Positions 29,918 to 37,645 of a stretch of 62,787 nucleotides of DNA are shown here, piece by piece; within the stretch, counting starts at the first letter, position 1; every line of letters starts with the position of its first letter. The notes beneath the pieces were generated by a model. It worked only from the letters and a program-made list of their open reading frames with translations. It had not been told where the DNA came from and searched no databases. Both the position numbers and the translations under genes were made by a program. The stretch comes from a virus: positions 1-62,787 of IMG/VR virus record IMGVR_UViG_3300044714_000076; one strand, written 5' to 3'.

Positions 29918-31066
29918 ATGCCAGCCCCCCTCTCAGGTCCCGGCGTTGGGCTCCCAGTCCCCACTTCGCTTTATCCCAGCGAATTGAACAACGCGCCCTA
30001 CGATTTCGCGACCAATCACGTTTGCCTCGCGCCCGGCGAGAACATCGTCATTCCTGCCGGCGACTGGTTCCTCGGCATGGGCGGCTATTTGGTGATGCAG
30101 TGGCGGGATCCAATCACCAACTTGTGGACCTTCACTTCCGGCGGCGCATACAATCGCACGAAATTCGTCAAGAGCGATGGTTTCAACGTTCGCATGGCCA
30201 ATCTGACCGGCTGCCCGGTGTCGGCGTTCATCGCCAGCCAAGGCTCGGCTTATGTCCAGTCCACGACCACGGTTACCGCGACCGGCGGCACCTCGACCTG
30301 GCAGCCGATCGTCGGCGGCGCGCTCGCGTTTGTCGGCGGCTCGGTGGCTTCGGTCGGTGGCGGTTACGGCATCGCACCGCTTTGCCTTATCCCGGCGCCT
30401 CCCGGCCCTTCGAACAACGCGAACGGCGTTGGCGGCGTTGCGGCGAGCGCTTACGTCGGCATCTCCAGCGGTACGGTGGTCCTGACCGGCGTGACTTTTA
30501 CCAACCAGGGTGCCGGCTATCCGTCCGCGCCTGCCAACTTCGCGCTTTTGCCGGTGCCGACCGATCCGAATCTCTCAGTTGGTATTACGCTTGCCACTGT
30601 TGCGTTCAGCCTGACCAACTCGGGCTTGCTGACCGCGGTGCTTTGCACCAATCCGGGCGCCCCGCTCGCCACGCCGACCGCCATCACCTTGGCTGTCTCG
30701 GGCGCGGGTGTGACCGGCACGGTGTCGGCGGTGGTCATGCAGACCATCACGGCGGCGTCCGTGGCCGGCGCCGGTATCGGCTACGCGGCGTCGTCGCCGG
30801 TCATTACGGCCGGCGGTGTGCCGTCGCAGGGCACCATCACCGGTTCGCCGAACCATCAGTATCTGTCGTGGTTCCCGCGACCGGCGAACATCGCCATCAC
30901 CGGCGCGACGCAAGGCGCACCCGGCACGATCTACGATGGCGGTCTGTTCCTCGCCGCGCCTATCGTCTCGTGGCCGCCGACGCTCGGCGCCACCGGCACG
31001 GTCGGCACCGTCTCGCTGGTCATGGGTAGCGCGCCCGATATCGCGGTCATCCAGCCGGCTCCGTAA
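29918..31066 (+). CDS. Virion protein with GxGY-type repeats (decoration or fibre-like)
   Basis: The protein has 382 residues. A globular N-terminal ~110 residues is followed by Gly/Ala/Thr-rich beta repeats, including SVASVGGGYGIAPLCLIPAP and VTFTNQGAGYPSAPANFALL. The same repeat type occurs in the 32114 and 33519 proteins. AAGGAG upstream sets the start. Placed directly after the capsid gene it could be a head decoration or head-fibre protein. Confidence 0.65.
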   Translation: MPAPLSGPGVGLPVPTSLYPSELNNAPYDFATNHVCLAPGENIVIPAGDWFLGMGGYLVMQWRDPITNLWTFTSGGAYNRTKFVKSDGFNVRMANLTGCPVSAFIASQGSAYVQSTTTVTATGGTSTWQPIVGGALAFVGGSVASVGGGYGIAPLCLIPAPPGPSNNANGVGGVAASAYVGISSGTVVLTGVTFTNQGAGYPSAPANFALLPVPTDPNLSVGITLATVAFSLTNSGLLTAVLCTNPGAPLATPTAITLAVSGAGVTGTVSAVVMQTITAASVAGAGIGYAASSPVITAGGVPSQGTITGSPNHQYLSWFPRPANIAITGATQGAPGTIYDGGLFLAAPIVSWPPTLGATGTVGTVSLVMGSAPDIAVIQPAP

Positions 31067-31311
31067 TGGCGACGTACTCGCTGAGTGCAACGGGGGTCGT
31101 GGCGGGCGGGTTTCAGTTGAACACCGCCAAGATCTACGATATTCCCGATCTCAGCTCGTCGGGCGTTATGACCGGCGTGGACGAGGGCCGCAAGCAGGCC
31201 ATGCGGCTTGGCGATCCGATTCTGGTCAAACAGCCGGACGGGTCGCAGCGGTGGATGAAGCTCGACGCCGAGCGATCGACGGGGGCCAATCCTATTTTGG
31301 TGCCGGTTTAA
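31066..31311 (+). CDS. Small virion-region protein
   Basis: The protein has 81 residues: beta-rich N-terminus (TYSLSATGVVAGGFQLNTAK), then ILVKQPDGSQRWMKLDAERS. Its ATG overlaps the previous stop by one base. It could be a head-completion or cement protein. No family recognised. Confidence 0.65.
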   Translation: MATYSLSATGVVAGGFQLNTAKIYDIPDLSSSGVMTGVDEGRKQAMRLGDPILVKQPDGSQRWMKLDAERSTGANPILVPV

Positions 31312-31348
31312 CCGTGGTATAAGCACGGCAGAGGTAGCTTGCCGTGCT
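31312..31348 (+). promoter_or_regulatory. Hairpin switch over adaptor start codon
   Basis: A perfect 9-bp stem AGCACGGCA (31322-31330)/TGCCGTGCT (31340-31348) places the GTG start (31344-31346) in the stem and GAGGTAG in the loop. An alternative stem CCGTG (31312-31316)/CACGG (31324-31328) would disrupt it. No T-run follows, so translation control rather than termination is inferred. Confidence 0.6.
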
Positions 31349-32117
31349 CGCGCAATATTTGACCCTTACCCAGAATTTGCTTCAGGCGCCGGGTGCGCCT
31401 GTTTCGCTTTATCCTACGGCGTTGCTCACCAACTATATCAATATCGCGAGAGGTCAGGTTGCTGGCGAAGCGCAGTGCATTCGGCGCATCGGTACGATCC
31501 CCACCATAATCGGCACTCGTGGCGGGTATGCTTTTTCCTCGATCACGTTTACCGATACTGCGGTGCAAGGCGCGATCAATGTCCGACGCATCATGTATAA
31601 TGTGGGCCAAGGGCAGGCGTGGATTAAAGGCAAGAGTTGGAGCTGGTTCGACTTCCAGAGATTCAACAATCCTGTGCCGACGAGCGGAGCACCGACCGAA
31701 TGGGCGCAACACGCACAAGGATCGGCGGGTACCGGGTCGATAACGGGCGAGGGCACCGGCACAATGTCGAGCGGGTCGTTCTATATCGATCCGATTCCCG
31801 ACATGGTTTACACGTTGAATTGCGATTGCTGCTGCTATCCGGTTGCATTGGTGCTCGACACAGACAAGGAAGCACTGCCTTATTTATTCACGGATGCAGT
31901 ACCCTACTTTTCGGCCTATCTAGCTTTGATGTCGGCGCAAACCTCGACGCGGCTGCAACAGGCCCAGCAACTATTCGCTCTGTACGAGCAGTTCATGGCG
32001 CGAGCGCGCAACTTTTCAAACCCTGACCTTAATAATTTTGCTTACGAGCAATCGCCCGACCCGTTCAAGGCGAATAGACTAGGCACGGGTCAGGCACCGC
32101 AGCAAGGGGCTGCGTGA
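31344..32117 (+). CDS. Head-tail adaptor protein, copy 1
   Basis: The protein has 257 residues. It is a paralogue of the next gene: both have L-x-x-YI-x-x-AR-x-x-V-A-x-x-AQCIR near the N-terminus, a CCC(Y/I)P motif in the middle, and DAVPYF toward the C-terminus. The family resembles podovirus tubular/adaptor proteins (T7 gp11/P22 gp4 role) that seal the portal and hold the tail. The start is GTG 31344, supported by alignment with the paralogue, and lies in a hairpin. Confidence 0.65.
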   Translation: MLAQYLTLTQNLLQAPGAPVSLYPTALLTNYINIARGQVAGEAQCIRRIGTIPTIIGTRGGYAFSSITFTDTAVQGAINVRRIMYNVGQGQAWIKGKSWSWFDFQRFNNPVPTSGAPTEWAQHAQGSAGTGSITGEGTGTMSSGSFYIDPIPDMVYTLNCDCCCYPVALVLDTDKEALPYLFTDAVPYFSAYLALMSAQTSTRLQQAQQLFALYEQFMARARNFSNPDLNNFAYEQSPDPFKANRLGTGQAPQQGAA

Positions 32118-33046
32118 TGGCATCGCTGAATAGCTACATCGCACAAATCCAAAGATTTGCTCGCGACCAGAAGCAAACTTTTCTCGATATTGGTAATCTG
32201 ACCGACTACATCAATCAAGCTCGTCGCGAAGTGGCGATGCGCGCGCAATGTATTCGGGCCGTTCCGCCGATCAGCGGTTCAATCATTTCGTGGACCGTGA
32301 CGAACGAAGGTTCGGGCTATTCGAGCAGCCCGACGCTCACGATTACCGGCCCCGACTTTCCAAGCGGACAGCTTCCGAGCCCTGGCGGCGCGCAAGCGAC
32401 GGCAAACTGCATCGTGTCCGGCGGTAAGATAGTCGCGATCTTCAGCACTTTTGGCGGTTATGGCTACTTCCAGCCGCAGATGACGATTACGGATGTGAGC
32501 GGTACTGGGGCGACGGCTACTGCTGTGCTCTCGCCGATTGCGCAAGTGAAACAGAATCAGGAAGTGTACAATTTTTCCGATTTCGATTTGAGCACGTTTC
32601 CCGGCGTGAAGGAAATTTACTATGTGCGCTCGGCGTCGATCATTTATGCGAACTATCGCTATTCGCTGCCGTGCTACGCCTTCTCGATTTATCAGGCATA
32701 CGTGAGGCAGTACCCGTTTCAATACCAGTACGTGCCGACGTTCTTCAGCCAATTCGGGCAGGGAGCTGCTGGCTCCCTGTTTTTCTATCCCTACCCGAGC
32801 CAATCGTACCAGGTCGAGCTTGATTGCTGCTGCATTCCGAGCGACCTTACGGACAACCAATCGGTCGAGGCAATCCCGGATCCCTGGTGCGACGCGGTGC
32901 CATACTTCGCAACGAAGCTGGCGTTTGAGGAACTGCAAAACCTCAATGCGGCGCGTTACTATGAGGATCAGTTCAATCGACGCGCGCTTGGCTATTCACA
33001 GTACGCGAGAGCCGGGCGGATGATCAATCCATACGGTCGCGTGTAA
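32114..33046 (+). CDS. Head-tail adaptor protein, copy 2
   Basis: The protein has 310 residues. It shares the YINQARREVAMRAQCIR, LDCCCIPSDL and WCDAVPYFATKLAF motifs with copy 1, but carries an inserted repeat segment (VTNEGSGYSSSPTLTITG...) at about residues 58-135. The insert is the GxGY repeat found in the 29918 and 33519 proteins. It overlaps copy 1 by 4 bases. A perfect intrinsic-terminator-like hairpin lies inside its coding sequence (32759-32784). Confidence 0.65.
   Translation: MMASLNSYIAQIQRFARDQKQTFLDIGNLTDYINQARREVAMRAQCIRAVPPISGSIISWTVTNEGSGYSSSPTLTITGPDFPSGQLPSPGGAQATANCIVSGGKIVAIFSTFGGYGYFQPQMTITDVSGTGATATAVLSPIAQVKQNQEVYNFSDFDLSTFPGVKEIYYVRSASIIYANYRYSLPCYAFSIYQAYVRQYPFQYQYVPTFFSQFGQGAAGSLFFYPYPSQSYQVELDCCCIPSDLTDNQSVEAIPDPWCDAVPYFATKLAFEELQNLNAARYYEDQFNRRALGYSQYARAGRMINPYGRV
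32759..32784 (+). terminator. Intragenic intrinsic terminator in adaptor 2
   Basis: An 8-bp GC-rich stem CAGGGAGC (32759-32766)/GCTCCCTG (32772-32779) with a 5-base loop is followed by TTTTT (32780-32784). It lies well inside an open reading frame, so it could only act as a partial terminator when translation lags. Confidence 0.6.
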
Positions 33047-33056
33047 GGAGAATTAA

Positions 33057-33518
33057 ATGGCTGTTGCAACCTTAGAAAAACTCGAGAACATCACGACAAT
33101 CTCAACCTTGCGCCGCTTCGCCCTCCCCGACCTCGACACCCATGGCGCCTTCCTCCTGGAGCGCCTGAAAACCTCCTATTCTCATCTCAATGACCGCTTC
33201 ATTCTCGGCTGGATCAGATCGTTGCTCTACGACAACGCGAACCTGTTTCTCTACCAGGATCACAGCGTCGCACTATTCCAGCTCACCAACATCTACTCGC
33301 TGGCCCCCAAGCCCGAGATCATCGAGCGTTTCGTTTTCTGCAAGGAAGGTTTCCAGAAGGAAGGTGGCGCGTTCTACGCCGAGGTGGCGCAGTGGGCCAA
33401 GTCGCTGAGTGTGGAGAAAATCTGGGTTGAGGAACTCTCGGACGTTCCTCACGAGATCATCAAGGAAAATATCGGCCGCATCTTCACGAGGCAGCAGCAG
33501 TTCGCCCGGATTTCGTAA
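33057..33518 (+). CDS. Hypothetical virion-region protein (possibly GNAT-like)
   Basis: The protein has 153 residues. FVFCKEGFQKEGGAFYAEVA followed by a helix and EKIWVEELSDVPHEIIKENI is faintly reminiscent of small acetyltransferase-fold phage proteins, but no acetyl-CoA motif is clear. GGAG precedes ATG 33057. Its stop adjoins the nozzle-like gene. Confidence 0.6.
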   Translation: MAVATLEKLENITTISTLRRFALPDLDTHGAFLLERLKTSYSHLNDRFILGWIRSLLYDNANLFLYQDHSVALFQLTNIYSLAPKPEIIERFVFCKEGFQKEGGAFYAEVAQWAKSLSVEKIWVEELSDVPHEIIKENIGRIFTRQQQFARIS

Positions 33519-35843
33519 ATGCCTCCTAACCAGCAACAACAGCCTCAACAGGGCGATCTTGCTGGCCTGACCTTCAACCAGTTTGCCGGCGTCAACACGG
33601 CCACGACTCGTCCCGGTGTGCCGGACGAGATGGCCTATTGGCTCGACGGCTTCATGCCGCTCGCCCCAAGCAATCTGCGCACGCTGTACGGCATCGGCAA
33701 CGCGATCTATACCGCGACCGGCGGCAAGACCATTGTCTGCTTCTATTTTTACAACCTCGGTGCCACACCCTATGCAATCGTTTTCCTCTCGGACGGCTCC
33801 GCGATCCAGGTCAACACCTCGACCGGTGCTGCGACGACGGTCCTCACGGCTGGCACGATCATCGGTCCTAGCATAACCACACTCGGCATCACCCAGTACG
33901 GTTCGCAGTATCTGATCATCGTCGCCAATCAACCTAATGGCTACTGGGTCTGGGATGGTTCCTTGCTTTACACAGGCGGTACTCTTGCTCCGCAAGTCAC
34001 GCTGACGAATGTGGGCAGCGCTTACCAAACACCACCTTCAGTGACCGCGAGCGGCGGTCACGGTTCGGGTGCGACATTTGTCGCTACGATCGGCGGCGGC
34101 GTCGTGACCAACGTTACCGAGACCAATCCAGGGTCGGGCTACTTGCCGGGCGACGTGGTGACGCTGACTTTCACGGGCGGCACGCTTGCCGGCAGTGGCG
34201 CGTCTCTTACCGCTGTTCTTACTCATGTTGCCGCGGGTTCGGGCGGTGTGCTGACGCCGAATTTCGTTTTGATCAGCTCTGGCGGCGGGAAAAGTGTTTA
34301 CCAATGTACGGGCATTACGATCACGAGTGCCGGTTCTTCTTATAGCACGAGTCTTTCTGCTGGGTTTAACGCGACGCCGGCTGGGTCGTTCTGGGGAGTA
34401 AACGTATTGGCGCCCACCCCCGGCGTATCGGTCACCGAAACTACCGGCGCGATCACAGGTGCAACTCTTGCCGCTAATCCGAGCAACCCTAATAATTATT
34501 ATGAGACGCCAACCGCTTCGCCGGCTTTTCCTACGATCTCGGTGACCGATACCAGCTATTACTATGTGTCGAGCGTCACGATCAGCAATGGTGGAACGAA
34601 TTACAGCCCCGGCACAACGATCACGGCATCGGGCGGCGGTACGCCAACAACGCAAGCGTCAATTCTACCTATTATTTCGTCCGGCGTCATCACGGGCGTT
34701 AATATCACCAATGGCGGCGTCTACGGATCGAACACACCACCAACCCTGACCGTGACCGATACTGCTGTCAGTGCCGCCGGCACGGTTACCCTCATGCCGT
34801 TCGGCATCCAAGGCACCGCTGCGGAGACTTATCAAGGCCACGTCTGGGTGGTGAATGGTACGCTCATAAATTTCAGTGCCCCAGGCAGTGTTTCTAACTT
34901 CGCCACGAGCGCAGGCGGCGGGTCAGATCAGACCAACAACTCCTACACCAAGGTCGGTTATTCCCAACTCGTCTCGACCAACGGCTTCTTATTCCTGATC
35001 GGCGACTCGTCGATGGATTACATCTCGGGCGTCGTCACGAACACACCGCAGGGCGGCAATCCGACGACGACTTACACGCAGAACAACAGCGATCCCGAGG
35101 TGGGCACGCCTTATCCGGCCGCAGTGACGACGTTGGGGCAGGAAATTCTTTGCGCCAATTCGGCCGGCGTTTTCGTCTCGTCGGGCGGCGCGTTCGTCAA
35201 GAAGTCGGAACCGATGGACGGCGTGTACAACACGACACCAAACTTCAACGGCTTGCAGCTCAGCGCCGCCAAGGCAACGATCTTTGGCAAGCGGGTGTGG
35301 ATGGTGCTGGTCAATATCGTCGATCCGGTGGCGAACACCACCCAGAACAAGATTCTCATGTACAATGGCCAGCGTTGGTGGGCCTCGACGCAGGATGTGG
35401 CGTTAGAATTCATCGGTGGGCAGGAGATCAACTCGGTTTACACCGCATGGGGAACCGACAACACGCATCTCTATCCGCTGTTCCAGGTGCCATCGACGGC
35501 GTTTGCCAAGACCGCGCAAACAAAACTATGGGACGACCCGGGCGGTATCGAGTCGTCTAAGGCCGACTCCCGCTTCTGGAGCGTGTGGCAATACTACAGC
35601 GCGACCAATCCGAATTTCTTCCTCGACGTGGATGCCGTGGGGATCGACTCTGGCGGTAATCAGTACACCAATACGCAATCCTATACGATCACTGGACCGA
35701 CCGGCACGGGGTTCTTCGTGACTCAGCCGCTTGCTGTTGGGCAACAAGGCGTGTTGACGGGAATGACGATCGTCACGAGTGCTGCCGATGCCGCGCTGAT
35801 CGTTGCGAAGATCGGCGCCGAGAACGTGGGATTCCGCGGATGA
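33519..35843 (+). CDS. Tail nozzle/stabilisation-like protein with repeat insert
   Basis: The protein has 774 residues. The N-terminal part (LTFNQFAGVNTATTRPGVPD, LAPSNLRTLYGIGNAI) and the C-terminal half (AAETYQGHVWVVNGTLINFS, LFLIGDSSMDYISG, CANSAGVFVSSGGAF) suit the beta-propeller nozzle proteins of podoviruses (T7 gp12 type). Between about residues 150 and 420 lie five or more GxGY-like beta repeats (VGSAYQTPPSVTASGG, NPGSGYLPGDVVTL, NGGTNYSPGTTITASG). These may extend from the tail surface. It overlaps the next gene by 4 bases. Confidence 0.7.
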   Translation: MPPNQQQQPQQGDLAGLTFNQFAGVNTATTRPGVPDEMAYWLDGFMPLAPSNLRTLYGIGNAIYTATGGKTIVCFYFYNLGATPYAIVFLSDGSAIQVNTSTGAATTVLTAGTIIGPSITTLGITQYGSQYLIIVANQPNGYWVWDGSLLYTGGTLAPQVTLTNVGSAYQTPPSVTASGGHGSGATFVATIGGGVVTNVTETNPGSGYLPGDVVTLTFTGGTLAGSGASLTAVLTHVAAGSGGVLTPNFVLISSGGGKSVYQCTGITITSAGSSYSTSLSAGFNATPAGSFWGVNVLAPTPGVSVTETTGAITGATLAANPSNPNNYYETPTASPAFPTISVTDTSYYYVSSVTISNGGTNYSPGTTITASGGGTPTTQASILPIISSGVITGVNITNGGVYGSNTPPTLTVTDTAVSAAGTVTLMPFGIQGTAAETYQGHVWVVNGTLINFSAPGSVSNFATSAGGGSDQTNNSYTKVGYSQLVSTNGFLFLIGDSSMDYISGVVTNTPQGGNPTTTYTQNNSDPEVGTPYPAAVTTLGQEILCANSAGVFVSSGGAFVKKSEPMDGVYNTTPNFNGLQLSAAKATIFGKRVWMVLVNIVDPVANTTQNKILMYNGQRWWASTQDVALEFIGGQEINSVYTAWGTDNTHLYPLFQVPSTAFAKTAQTKLWDDPGGIESSKADSRFWSVWQYYSATNPNFFLDVDAVGIDSGGNQYTNTQSYTITGPTGTGFFVTQPLAVGQQGVLTGMTIVTSAADAALIVAKIGAENVGFRG

Positions 35844-36415
35844 GCCTGCCCGCCCTTTACGCGCAACCGACCGATCCCGCGTCGTGGCAGGCGTGGGCAT
35901 GGAATCATCAGGCCAACCACTTTGACATCGTACAAGCGGGGATGCGCTACCAGAACACGTCGCTCACTATCGCGACGAACATCGCTTCGTTGTCCGGCGG
36001 CTTCGTGCTCGGCTTTGCCTCGACGACTGGCGTGAAGGTTGGCATGGCGGTGAGCGACACGACCACGCCGGCATCGATCGCGAACGGCAGCGAGGTGAAC
36101 GCGCTCAACACGACCGAGGTACAGATCGGCATTGCGCTGACAGGGAATGTGGGGAGCGGTGACAGCATTTTTTTTGGGCCGGGGGCAAACGTGTTGCCGT
36201 TGACCCAATATCAGCTTAGCCCGGTCGATCCAGACAATCTCGGTATGTGGCTATATCAGCATCAAATCGCGCATAATCAGATCAATCAGGTACTTGGCAC
36301 CCAGGGCTTCAATCTGTTAGACTTGGATTGGGATGACCCGGACCAATTCCAGCAATGGATTAACCAGAACGCATCCGAGCATCAAACAATTTGCACCGCT
36401 TTAGGCATCGGGTAG
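35840..36415 (+). CDS. Hypothetical tail-region protein
   Basis: The protein has 191 residues. The Trp-rich N-terminus (PASWQAWAWNHQANHFDIVQ) and C-terminus (LDLDWDDPDQFQQWINQNAS) are linked by a beta-rich centre. It is coupled to the nozzle gene (ATGA). It could be a tail plug or a connector to the internal virion proteins. No family recognised. Confidence 0.65.
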   Translation: MSLPALYAQPTDPASWQAWAWNHQANHFDIVQAGMRYQNTSLTIATNIASLSGGFVLGFASTTGVKVGMAVSDTTTPASIANGSEVNALNTTEVQIGIALTGNVGSGDSIFFGPGANVLPLTQYQLSPVDPDNLGMWLYQHQIAHNQINQVLGTQGFNLLDLDWDDPDQFQQWINQNASEHQTICTALGIG

Positions 36416-36424
36416 GAGGTTTGA

Positions 36425-37645
36425 GTGTCGTTTTTTTCTGATCTTCTGGAAGGCCACACCGGGAATCTCGGGAATGACCTCAATCCCTCCAACATCCTCT
36501 CGGACGCCGGCTCCGACTTCGCCAAGCAACCGACGTGGGCCAAGGACCTAGAAATCGCTGCCCCACTCGCGATCGGCACCGTTCTGACGGCCGGTGCTGA
36601 CTTGCCCGGCCTTGCCGGTGCGGGCGGCATTTTCGGCAGTTTGGGCGCTGGTGGGGCTGCCGCTGGTGCGGACGCCTTGGGCTTCGCGGGCGACGTGGGG
36701 GCTGATGCGGCTACCGCGGGCGGCACGGACGCTCTGGGCGCCATCGACACGGCCATAGGCGCTGGCGGGGCGGCTCCAGGTAGCGCGCTCTCCCTGGCGG
36801 CTCCTGACATCGCCGCTGCGGCTCCTACGGCGGCCGGCGCCGCGTGGCCTGCCAGCCTCGATCTGGGCGCTGGGACCGCGGCAGACGTGGGTACGGGGGC
36901 TGGTGGAGCTGCTGCGACCGGTGCTGGTGCCCCTTTGAGCCTGACTGGGGCTGCCACGGATACGGCGGGCACAACTGGCTCTGGTGGGATTTTTGATTCG
37001 TTGACCAAGGGCGTTACTTCAGCGTTCACCAAGAACCCGCTGGGGACGACCTTGGGGGTTGGCGGCCTAGCGCTGACTGGTTACGAGGGTATCCAGCAAA
37101 AGGAACAACTCAACGCGCTCAACAAGCAGGAAGCGCAGAATGCCATCACCGCCGGCAACACAGCCGCGCTCGCACAGTCGATCGCCGCGCCGCTTTTGAA
37201 TAACGGCCAGGCGCTGACGACCTATCTGACCAGCGGCACGCTGCCGCCGCAGTTCCAATCCCAGGTCGATCAGACCATTGCTTCCCAGAAAGCCGGCATC
37301 ATCCAGGGCTACGCATCGCGCGGCATGTCCACCGACCCGAAGCAGAACTCGCAGCTTCAGCAGGACTTGGCGGCGGTCGATAACTCGAAGAACGAGTTGA
37401 TGACGCAGCTCGAAAGCCAGCTTTCGACCGCTGGCAACCAGATGATCCAGACGGCAAACGGGTTGCTGAGCCAAGGGCTGAGCGCGACACAGCTTGAGTC
37501 GCAAATCCCGATTCAGATTTCGCAGCTCAACCAAGAACTCAACCAGTCGATGTCGCAGGCCATCTCCAACTTCGCTGCGGCGATTAACGGTGGCGGTCAG
37601 AGTGGTAAGAGTGTGACGCTGAATCTTGCTGGGGCAACAGGGTAG
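36425..37645 (+). CDS. Internal virion (ejection) protein A
   Basis: The protein has 406 residues with GTG start 36425, GGAGG upstream. Residues about 40-190 are extremely Ala/Gly-rich and hydrophobic, as in membrane-inserting ejection proteins. The C-terminal half is helical and Gln-rich (NALNKQEAQNAITAGNTAAL, QLNQELNQSMSQAI). Together with the next two genes it occupies the position of podovirus internal core proteins, which form a channel through the envelope. Confidence 0.65.
   Translation: MSFFSDLLEGHTGNLGNDLNPSNILSDAGSDFAKQPTWAKDLEIAAPLAIGTVLTAGADLPGLAGAGGIFGSLGAGGAAAGADALGFAGDVGADAATAGGTDALGAIDTAIGAGGAAPGSALSLAAPDIAAAAPTAAGAAWPASLDLGAGTAADVGTGAGGAAATGAGAPLSLTGAATDTAGTTGSGGIFDSLTKGVTSAFTKNPLGTTLGVGGLALTGYEGIQQKEQLNALNKQEAQNAITAGNTAALAQSIAAPLLNNGQALTTYLTSGTLPPQFQSQVDQTIASQKAGIIQGYASRGMSTDPKQNSQLQQDLAAVDNSKNELMTQLESQLSTAGNQMIQTANGLLSQGLSATQLESQIPIQISQLNQELNQSMSQAISNFAAAINGGGQSGKSVTLNLAGATG

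Noticed and set aside
29143-31029. Long open frames (250 and 371 residues) in other frames of the capsid and following gene
   Set aside because: They are Arg/His-rich shadow frames of GC-rich genes. They lack ribosome-binding sites and overlap confident genes completely.
29918-31066. Reading the post-capsid protein as an enzyme or tail tube
   Set aside because: Only repeats and low-complexity beta sequence are visible. No catalytic or tube motif is present.
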